Of a stretch of 7,953 bases of DNA, positions 1 to 5,307 are shown piece by piece. The stretch spans positions 1 through 7,953 of the forward strand of contig JAAZJW010000279.1 in assembly GCA_012800145.1 (NCBI GenBank), given 5' to 3'. Made by a program: the position numbers and the translations under genes. Source of the DNA: Clostridiales bacterium (lineage in GTDB: Bacteria > Bacillota > Clostridia > Peptostreptococcales > Natronincolaceae). The notes under the pieces are model-generated. The model did no database searches, was not told the origin of the DNA, and saw only the letters and a program-made list of their open reading frames with translations. Positions within the stretch are counted from its first letter, which is position 1; each line of letters begins with the position of its first letter.

Positions 1-1764
1 GCTCATATTGATCATGGTAAATCTACCCTGGCTGATAGGCTTATTGAATATACGGGTATAATTTCCCAGAGGGAAATGCAAAATCAGGTGTTAGATAACA
101 TGGATCTTGAAAAAGAACGCGGAATTACAATAAAATTACAAACAGTTCGTCTTGTTTATAAAGCTAAAAATGGAGAGGAATATTATTTAAATTTAATAGA
201 TACTCCGGGACATGTAGATTTTACATATGAAGTGTCCAGGAGTTTGGCGGCTTGTGAGGGGGCTATACTGATCGTGGATGCATCACAGGGTATAGAAGCT
301 CAAACCCTAGCCAATGTATATTTGGCTTTGGAGCAGGACCTGGAAATAATACCGGTCATTAATAAAATTGATTTGCCCAGTGCCAGACCGGACGAAATAA
401 AAAAGGAAATTGAAGATATTATCGGTCTGGATGCAAGTAAGGCACCCTTAGTTTCTGCAAAAGAAGGGCTGAATATTGAGGAGGTACTGGAATATATCGT
501 GGAAGGAATTCCCCCTCCCACAGGGAATGAAAATGCACCACTGAAGGCACTAATATTCGATTCTTTCTATGACAGCTACAGAGGGGTTATAGCCTACATT
601 CGGGTAATAGAAGGCAAGATTGAAAAGAGCATGAAAATAAAGATGATGGCTACCGATAAGGAGTTTGAAGTTGTGGAGGTGGGCATATTTTCACCGGAGC
701 CACTCCGGACAGATTCCTTAAGGGCCGGCGATGTGGGCTATGTGGCTGCCAGTATCAAGGATGTCAGGCATTGTCGTGTGGGGGACACAATTACGGATGC
801 ATCAAATCCCACACCGGAACCATTACCGGGATACCGAAAGGTTAATCCGATGGTATATTGCGGCATATATCCGGCAGAAGGAGAAAAGTATGAAGACATA
901 AAGGATGCCCTTGAAAAACTTCAGGTAAATGACGCCGCACTTATTTTTGAACCGGAAACCTCAGTTGCATTGGGTTTTGGTTTTAGATGTGGTTTTCTTG
1001 GATTACTCCATATGGAAATTGTTCAGGAAAGACTGGAAAGGGAGTTCGATTTAGATCTTATAACTACTGCACCGAGTGTTATATATAGAATTACCAGGAC
1101 GGATGGGGAAGTTTTAATGATCCAAAACCCGGCAAATCTACCACCACAGCAAGAAATAAATTTTATGGAGGAGCCTGTTGTTGAAGCCACAATAATGGTT
1201 CCAAATATTTATGTGGGGGCCGTTATGGAATTGTGCCAAGAGCGCCGCGGGGAAATGAAGGACATGCAATATATTGATGAAAACAGAGTTAATCTTCATT
1301 ATGAAATGCCGTTAAATGAAGTAATCTATGATTTTTTTGACTCACTGAAATCGAGAACAAGGGGTTATGGGTCCTTGGATTACGAATTTATAGGATACCG
1401 CCAATCTAATTTAGTTAAATTAGATATTTTAATAAACGGAGAACAGGTTGATGCACTGTCATTTATAGTGCATAATAGTAAGGCTTATGCACGGGGCAAA
1501 GCCATATGCGAAAGATTGAAAGATGAAATCCCGAGGCACCAGTTTGCCATACCAATCCAAGCGGCTATTGGAAACAAAATAATATCCCGTGAAACCATTA
1601 GGGCCCTTAGAAAAGACGTATTGGCTAAATGTTATGGCGGGGATATAACAAGGAAGAAGAAACTCTTGGAGAAGCAAAAAGAGGGCAAAAAACGTATGAG
1701 ACAGGTAGGAAGCGTGGAGGTTCCACAGAAAGCGTTTATGTCTGTGCTCAAGTTGGACGACTAA
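1..1764 (+). CDS. lepA: Elongation factor 4 (LepA), translational GTPase, 5'-truncated by the window edge
   Basis: Ribosome-associated GTPase of the EF-G-like family, proposed to act on stalled or mis-translocated ribosomes and in 30S biogenesis. The reading frame is open from base 1, giving 587 residues up to the TAA at 1762. Family members are about 600 residues, so only some 10-17 N-terminal codons are missing; the first ATG in the window (76) is internal. Visible G motifs, in window residue numbers: P-loop AHIDHGKST (1-9), ERGITIK switch I region (39-45), DTPGH (67-71), NKID (121-124) and SAKEG (152-156). The C-terminal part, from about YGSLDYEF onward, is the LepA-specific domain, with the conserved segments YARGKAICERLKDEIPRHQF and YGGDITRKKKLLEKQKEGKK. 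No frameshift or missing catalytic residue is seen. hemW follows 348 bases downstream on the same strand, an order also found in Bacillus. No convincing terminator with a T-tract follows the stop. Confidence 0.98.
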   Translation, partial: AHIDHGKSTLADRLIEYTGIISQREMQNQVLDNMDLEKERGITIKLQTVRLVYKAKNGEEYYLNLIDTPGHVDFTYEVSRSLAACEGAILIVDASQGIEAQTLANVYLALEQDLEIIPVINKIDLPSARPDEIKKEIEDIIGLDASKAPLVSAKEGLNIEEVLEYIVEGIPPPTGNENAPLKALIFDSFYDSYRGVIAYIRVIEGKIEKSMKIKMMATDKEFEVVEVGIFSPEPLRTDSLRAGDVGYVAASIKDVRHCRVGDTITDASNPTPEPLPGYRKVNPMVYCGIYPAEGEKYEDIKDALEKLQVNDAALIFEPETSVALGFGFRCGFLGLLHMEIVQERLEREFDLDLITTAPSVIYRITRTDGEVLMIQNPANLPPQQEINFMEEPVVEATIMVPNIYVGAVMELCQERRGEMKDMQYIDENRVNLHYEMPLNEVIYDFFDSLKSRTRGYGSLDYEFIGYRQSNLVKLDILINGEQVDALSFIVHNSKAYARGKAICERLKDEIPRHQFAIPIQAAIGNKIISRETIRALRKDVLAKCYGGDITRKKKLLEKQKEGKKRMRQVGSVEVPQKAFMSVLKLDD

Positions 1765-1787
1765 CTATAAACCGGTAATACATTTTT

Positions 1788-1932
1788 GCGGTGGGAGCAG
1801 ACCGTTTGTTTGCTCATCAAAAATCTGACATCCTGCTTTCATACGGTAGGGGAGACCTTTGGTCTCCCGCTTATAGCTGCACATCAACAGACAAACTGAT
1901 ATTTGACTTTTAAGCAGTAGGGGCAGACCCGT
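1788..1932. repeat. Three related GGGGCAGACC-type blocks in the lepA-hemW gap
   Basis: Similar short blocks occur at 1788-1805 (GCGGTGGGAGCAGACCGT), 1842-1857 (TACGGTAGGGGAGACC) and 1914-1932 (GCAGTAGGGGCAGACCCGT). The first and third differ at three positions plus one indel; the middle one is a shorter relative. This resembles the small dispersed intergenic repeats seen in many Clostridia and other bacteria, but that link is from memory and was not searched. No credible gene covers this stretch: the reverse-strand open frame across 1765-1971 is composed largely of these repeats. Confidence 0.55.
1850..1868. repeat. Short perfect hairpin GGGAGACC-TTT-GGTCTCCC
   Basis: An 8-bp perfect stem (1850-1857 with 1861-1868) closes on a 3-base TTT loop. 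It lies 86 bases after the lepA stop. It is not followed by a T-tract on either strand, so a canonical intrinsic terminator is not supported. It overlaps one of the three GGGGCAGACC-type blocks and is best read as part of the intergenic repeat cluster. Confidence 0.6.
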
Positions 1933-2066
1933 CAGACTGTGTGAAAAAGCACCTTTCCCGCTTTTTGTCATTCTGAGTATAGCGAAGAATCTCGTTTTTA
2001 GGCCATTTGAGATCCTTCGCTTCGCTCAGGATGACATTTTTCACACAGTCTGCCGTGTGTCTGTCC
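1921..2066. repeat. MITE-like or REP-like long palindromic element upstream of hemW
   Basis: Nested inverted repeats span about 146 bases with no coding capacity. The outer arms 1933-1948 (CAGACTGTGTGAAAAA) and 2037-2052 are perfect 16-bp complements. They extend outward imperfectly to about 1921 and 2066, where GGGCAGAC pairs against GTCTGTCC-like sequence. The inner arms 1966-1993 and 2009-2036 match at 23 of 28 positions around a 15-base loop; their core is TGTCATTCTGAG...GCGAAGAATCTC, with the complementary copy ending in CGCTCAGGATGACA. A third small hairpin, AAAAAGC-N9-GCTTTTT (1944-1966), interrupts only the left side. The inner core looks like a repeat I recall as widely dispersed in bacterial genomes. 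The element ends 46 bases before the hemW start. Confidence 0.75.
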
Positions 2067-2102
2067 TTTGTGCGTATATTCGAACATAAATTATAAATCG
2101 GC

Positions 2103-2107
2103 GGTGA
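2103..2107 (+). promoter_or_regulatory. Ribosome binding site of hemW
   Basis: GGTGA lies 5 bases before the ATG at 2113 and matches the end of the consensus AGGAGGTGA. It decides the start. An in-frame TTG at 2068 would add 15 residues, but it has no such site and lies at the edge of the upstream repeat. Confidence 0.75.
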
Positions 2108-2112
2108 AAAAC

Positions 2113-3252
2113 ATGGATACTATAGCCCTGTATATACACATTCCTTTTTGTCAAAAAAAATGCTACTATTGTGATTTTAATTCTTATAGTGGAAAACAAC
2201 ATTTAATCAAAGACTATGTGGAGGCACTAAAAAAGGAAGTATTAATGTATAAATCTGTTCTGAATAACTATAGAATAAGCACAATATTTTTCGGTGGGGG
2301 TACCCCCTCCATACTGGAAGGCGAACAAATAGCCGACATTATGGATACCATAAAAAAGCATTATGACATTGAAGATAATGCTGAAATTTCCATAGAGGCC
2401 AATCCGGGCACCTTGAATTACAGTAAATTGAAGGAATATTATAGTAAAGGAATCAATCGCTTGAGTATAGGACTACAAGCGTGTCAAAATACCTTATTAA
2501 AAACATTGGGCAGAATTCATAATTTTGAAGATTATTTGGAAAATCTGGAAGAGGCTAGAGAAATAGGATTTTACAATATAAATACGGACTTGATGTTTTC
2601 CTTACCGGGACAAAGTGAAAATGATTTAGTAAAATGTTTGGAGAAAATAGTACTTTTAGATATACCCCATATTTCCGCATATAGTTTAATAGTTGAAGAG
2701 GGCACTCCATTTAATGATTGGATAAGAGACAAAACAATTGTACTCCCCGATGAAGAAACACAGTTGGAGATGTATCATAGCGTAATTGAATATTTAAAGG
2801 AAAAAGGGTATGAACATTATGAAATATCTAATTTTGCAAGGCCGGGTTTTCAATGCAAACACAACATGGTGTATTGGCATAACAAACAGTATATAGGTTT
2901 GGGCGCGGGTTCTCATTCTTGTTTTAACAAAAAACGATTCAGCAATATAAATGGCATAGAGGAATATATAGGTTCAGTGAAAGGCGGGAAAATACCCTCA
3001 GAAAACAAGATAGCTCTTTCGACTAGAGATGAAATTAGTGAAACCATGTTTCTGGGTTTAAGAATGACAGAGGGGATTTCTGTTGAGGAATTTACCGAAA
3101 GATTCGCAGTTTCACCTTTTGAAATATACGATAAACAAATTAGAAAGTTTTCAGCACAGGGTTTGCTGGAATATGACGAAGCGAATATCAGGCTTACCCA
3201 AAAGGGTATCGATATTTCCAACGTTGTTTTTCAGGAATTATTACTGGACTAA
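2113..3252 (+). CDS. hemW: HemW, radical-SAM heme chaperone (formerly annotated as oxygen-independent coproporphyrinogen III oxidase-like)
   Basis: Cytoplasmic radical S-adenosylmethionine protein of 379 residues, a normal length for the family. HemW proteins bind heme and are implicated in its delivery to respiratory or other target proteins; many older annotations call them HemN-like. The 4Fe-4S motif is C13-x3-C17-x2-C20 followed by D-F. HemN proper has a further Cys two residues later (CxxxCxxCxC), which is absent here, supporting HemW. The SAM-binding GGGTPS is at 61-66, and the HNxxYW signature of HemW is seen as HNMVYW at 250-255. The ATG at 2113 places the start of MDTIALYIHIPF exactly where homologues begin. 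It lies between lepA and hrcA, as in Bacillus. No strong promoter is visible between the upstream repeat and the start, so it may be co-transcribed with lepA through the repeat or use a weak promoter. Confidence 0.93.
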   Translation: MDTIALYIHIPFCQKKCYYCDFNSYSGKQHLIKDYVEALKKEVLMYKSVLNNYRISTIFFGGGTPSILEGEQIADIMDTIKKHYDIEDNAEISIEANPGTLNYSKLKEYYSKGINRLSIGLQACQNTLLKTLGRIHNFEDYLENLEEAREIGFYNINTDLMFSLPGQSENDLVKCLEKIVLLDIPHISAYSLIVEEGTPFNDWIRDKTIVLPDEETQLEMYHSVIEYLKEKGYEHYEISNFARPGFQCKHNMVYWHNKQYIGLGAGSHSCFNKKRFSNINGIEEYIGSVKGGKIPSENKIALSTRDEISETMFLGLRMTEGISVEEFTERFAVSPFEIYDKQIRKFSAQGLLEYDEANIRLTQKGIDISNVVFQELLLD

Positions 3253-3338
3253 TATTTTTATGGTAATGTGGAACGGGTATGGGATAAATAAATAGAAACA
3301 AGCCGTGCACAGGTTGTAAAATCTTTTCATAAAAACTA

Positions 3339-3378
3339 TTGACAAAAATAAGATGTAATGATATTTTATAGATATAAT
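3339..3378 (+). promoter_or_regulatory. Probable sigma-A promoter region of the hrcA-grpE-dnaK-dnaJ operon
   Basis: A perfect -35 hexamer TTGACA is at 3339-3344 and a perfect -10 hexamer TATAAT at 3373-3378. They are 28 bases apart, too far to be one promoter. With a standard 17-base spacer, TTGACA pairs with TATTTT (3362-3367, 4 of 6 matches), which would start transcription about 3374, just upstream of CIRCE. TATAAT would need a -35 around 3350-3355, where there is none. The region is certainly promoter-like, but the exact start site is unresolved. Confidence 0.7.
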
Positions 3379-3380
3379 GA

Positions 3381-3407
3381 TTAGCACTCGATAACATAGA
3401 GTGCTAA
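3381..3407. promoter_or_regulatory. CIRCE operator, binding site of HrcA
   Basis: A perfect match to the canonical element: TTAGCACTC (3381-3389), a 9-base spacer (3390-3398) and GAGTGCTAA (3399-3407). It lies immediately downstream of the promoter region and 17 bases before the hrcA ATG, so HrcA bound here would block transcription of its own operon. As RNA the same inverted repeat can form a 9-bp hairpin in the leader. This is the only CIRCE I see in the window, so dnaK and dnaJ have no separate HrcA operator here. Confidence 0.98.
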
Positions 3408-3413
3408 CAACCC

Positions 3414-3419
3414 GAGGTG
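3414..3419 (+). promoter_or_regulatory. Ribosome binding site of hrcA
   Basis: GAGGTG lies 5 bases before the ATG at 3425 and fixes the start there. An in-frame GTG at 3401 falls inside the right arm of CIRCE and would put this site inside the coding region. Confidence 0.88.
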
Positions 3420-3424
3420 GTTCT

Positions 3425-4453
3425 ATGTTGAATGAAAGAAAGCTGAAAATACTTCAGGCTATTATTCAGGATTATATTGAAACTGCGGCACCGGTTGGTT
3501 CAAGAACATTATCAAAAAGGTATAATTTCGGAATAAGTCCTGCAACTATTCGAAATGAAATGGCGGACCTTGAAGACCTGGGGTTTATTGTACAGCCCCA
3601 TACCTCGGCAGGACGTGTTCCATCAGACAAAGGTTATAGGTTATATGTGGATCAGTTCATGCCTTTAAAAAAGATAAAGGCTGTTGAACTGGATTACTTA
3701 GTGCTGGATTTGCTTCAGGAAATCGGGGAAATCGAGCAGATATTGCAGTACAGTTTGAGGATATTATCACAACTGACTAATTATACTGCTATTGCTTTGG
3801 CACCACAGATAAAGGAAAGTAAACTAAAACATGTTCAACTGATACCTGTCGATAGCAGTCAGATGATAGTAGTAATAATTACTGATAACGGCATCATAAA
3901 AAAATCAGTGATTAAACCGAATTGTGAAATTGATGAAAATAGTGCTCAAATTATATCCAATTTTCTGAACAATGAACTCCATGGTTTATCTGTAAAAAAT
4001 ATTAAAACAGATTTAATCGAAACATTGAGTGGGGAGTTTGTATATCTTAGTGGTTTGATCGAAAGGATAATTTCTGAGGTGTTCCGATCCTTAGATGAGG
4101 TTAATAACATAGATATATTCTTAGACGGAGTTATGAATATGTTTAATTTTCCTGAGTATAATGACATTTTAAAAGCGAAATCATTTTTAAAATTACTAGA
4201 GGAAAAAGAACTGTTGAGTAATCTGATTACTTCCTTCGAAAATGAGGGTCTCAGCATTTCTATCGGTAGTGAAAACGTATATGAGGAAGTAAAGGATTGC
4301 AGTTTGGTTACTGCTACCTATAAAATAGACGATACAGTTTTAGGGTGGTTAAGTATCATAGGGCCCACGAGAATGGATTATTCCACTGTGGTGAGTGTAA
4401 TGACCCAGATCAGTGAATTTATTAAAGAACTGTTAAACAATAAATATAAATAA
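3425..4453 (+). CDS. hrcA: HrcA, heat-inducible transcription repressor
   Basis: Repressor of class I heat-shock genes. It binds CIRCE as a dimer and, in characterised Firmicutes, depends on the GroEL chaperonin to stay active, so unfolded protein relieves repression. The protein is 342 residues, as expected. The N-terminal winged-helix domain (about 1-75) shows the family features LNERKLKILQAII, PVGSRTLSKRY, SPATIRNEMADLEDLGF and SAGRVPSDKGYR (61-72). The middle and C-terminal GAF-like dimerisation part contains the L(D)GVMNMFNFPEY-type segment and ends near SIIGPTRMDYSTVVSVM, typical of HrcA. It is the first gene after CIRCE, hence autoregulated. An unusually structured 136-base gap separates it from grpE. 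No anomaly is seen in the coding region. Confidence 0.97.
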   Translation: MLNERKLKILQAIIQDYIETAAPVGSRTLSKRYNFGISPATIRNEMADLEDLGFIVQPHTSAGRVPSDKGYRLYVDQFMPLKKIKAVELDYLVLDLLQEIGEIEQILQYSLRILSQLTNYTAIALAPQIKESKLKHVQLIPVDSSQMIVVIITDNGIIKKSVIKPNCEIDENSAQIISNFLNNELHGLSVKNIKTDLIETLSGEFVYLSGLIERIISEVFRSLDEVNNIDIFLDGVMNMFNFPEYNDILKAKSFLKLLEEKELLSNLITSFENEGLSISIGSENVYEEVKDCSLVTATYKIDDTVLGWLSIIGPTRMDYSTVVSVMTQISEFIKELLNNKYK

Positions 4454-4459
4454 CAAGGG

Positions 4460-4504
4460 ATAGGTAACAATGTGGGGTGATTATTGTTTTGCATTGCTAC
4501 CTAT
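4460..4504 (+). promoter_or_regulatory. Stem-loop 1 in the hrcA-grpE gap
   Basis: ATAGGTAACAATG (4460-4472) pairs with CATTGCTACCTAT (4492-4504): 13 bp with one G-T wobble and a 19-base loop. No T-tract follows, so it is not a canonical terminator. The first eight bases can instead pair perfectly with TTACCTAT (4504-4511), which would compete with stem-loop 2. In Bacillus subtilis the dnaK operon transcript is known to be processed between hrcA and grpE; this structure is in the matching position, but the functional link is inference. Confidence 0.65.
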
Positions 4505-4507
4505 TAC

Positions 4508-4556
4508 CTATGTAATCGATTCGATTTCGTTGTTAATGTATTACACGATTACATAG
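4508..4556 (+). promoter_or_regulatory. Stem-loop 2 / inverted repeat in the hrcA-grpE gap
   Basis: CTATGTAATCG (4508-4518) and CGATTACATAG (4546-4556) are a perfect 11-bp inverted repeat with a 27-base spacer. The spacer contains a further ATTACA (4540-4545). As RNA it would form a stem ending 33 bases before the grpE ATG, a position that could protect a 5' end after cleavage. As DNA it could be a two-half-site operator, but I recognise no regulator for it. Confidence 0.65.
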
Positions 4557-4589
4557 ACAAGGACAATTAATTAGGGCAGGTGAAAAATT

Positions 4590-5261
4590 ATGGAAGAAGC
4601 AAGGAAGGAAACCGGGAATGAAGAATATGAAGAAGTCAGAATATCGGAAAAAGGGATTGAAACATCAGAAAAAGGAGAAATTACTACTGATAACGGCATA
4701 GAAACTACTACAAATGAAACAGAAAAAAATGGGGAATCTGTCGACAGCAATTTGGAAACTGTCACGGACAAAACAGAGGAATCAGAAGAAAAGTCTGTTA
4801 CTTTGGAGGAAGAACTAACGGAAAAAACAGCCCAGTATGAAGAAATATTCAACCGATTCCAAAGATTGCAGGCGGATTTTGCAAATTATAAAAAACGTGT
4901 TGAAAAGGAGAAAAGCGAGATTTTCCTCTATGCCAACGAAAAAATTGGGCTTGATTTACTGAACATAATAGATAGTTTGGAGATGGCCATACATCCCCAA
5001 AATAAGCCCGACAATTCCAACGAGTTTGATTGTTTACTAGATGGTATCAATTTAGTATATAAACAATTGATAGATGTTTTGGCTAGGCATGGAATAGAGG
5101 AAATTGAGGCCTTAGGCAAACCTTTCGATATGAATTTTCATCACGCGGTAGTACAGGAAGAGGCAGAAGGTGAGCCCAATCATGTTATAGGAGTACTTCA
5201 AAAAGGCTATAAAATAAATGAAAGAGTACTGAGGCCGGCCATGGTCAAGGTGTCCAAATAG
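4590..5261 (+). CDS. grpE: GrpE, nucleotide exchange factor for DnaK
   Basis: Homodimeric cochaperone that releases ADP from DnaK and resets its cycle in the cytoplasm. The protein has 223 residues, longer than many homologues (about 180-210) because of its N-terminus. Residues 1-70 are low-complexity and acidic, with about 20 Glu, 3 Asp and 11 Thr and loose repeats such as SEKGIET/SEKGE; this part is probably disordered. Residues about 71-125 form the long dimerisation helix (LEEELTEKTAQYEEIFNRFQ, then RLQADFANYKKRVEKEK). The C-terminal beta domain that contacts DnaK (about 166-223) includes GKPFDMNFHHAVV and GYKINERVLRPAMVKV, all typical. The start has AGGTGA (4578-4583) 6 bases before the ATG. 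dnaK follows after 46 bases, so co-transcription is expected. Confidence 0.97.
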   Translation: MEEARKETGNEEYEEVRISEKGIETSEKGEITTDNGIETTTNETEKNGESVDSNLETVTDKTEESEEKSVTLEEELTEKTAQYEEIFNRFQRLQADFANYKKRVEKEKSEIFLYANEKIGLDLLNIIDSLEMAIHPQNKPDNSNEFDCLLDGINLVYKQLIDVLARHGIEEIEALGKPFDMNFHHAVVQEEAEGEPNHVIGVLQKGYKINERVLRPAMVKVSK

Positions 5262-5307
5262 AAAATAAACAGGGTTTTAAATTTATATATGAGGAGGAAA
5301 TGATAAT

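Larger units (their letters stand above)
4459..4556. mobile_element. Possible ~98-bp miniature insertion between hrcA and grpE (tentative)
   Basis: The direct repeat ACAAGG occurs at 4453-4458 and again at 4557-4562, directly flanking a segment made of two inverted repeats. The segment's ends are weakly inverted: ATAGGTAAC on the left against CTATGTAAT read inward from the right, 6 of 9 matches. Removing the segment and one copy of the direct repeat would leave about 32 bases between the hrcA stop and the grpE ATG, a normal operon spacing. The pattern fits a miniature inverted-repeat element with a 6-bp target duplication. A chance direct repeat flanking ordinary regulatory hairpins is not excluded. 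Confidence 0.35.

Noticed and set aside
1781..1868. Intrinsic terminator after lepA
   Set aside because: The only strong hairpin (1850-1868) is not followed by a T-tract, and the GAGCA...TGCTC pairing near 1795-1815 is only about 5 bp.
1765..1971. Reverse-strand open frame of 68 codons in the lepA-hemW gap
   Set aside because: It is built from the intergenic repeat blocks, has no recognisable domain, and its end coincides with the lepA stop. Short open frames are common in such repeats.
2068..2112. TTG-started N-terminal extension of hemW (15 residues)
   Set aside because: Homologues begin at the MDTIALYIHIPF position, the ATG at 2113 has its own GGTGA site, and the extension starts at the edge of the repeat element.
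3083..3295. Forward open frame of 70 codons overlapping the end of hemW
   Set aside because: It lies mostly within hemW in another frame, has no ribosome binding site or recognisable domain, and only its last few codons fall outside hemW.
3401..3424. GTG start for hrcA inside the CIRCE right arm
   Set aside because: The GAGGTG site sits between this GTG and the ATG at 3425, and HrcA homologues start with a sequence like MLNERKLKIL.
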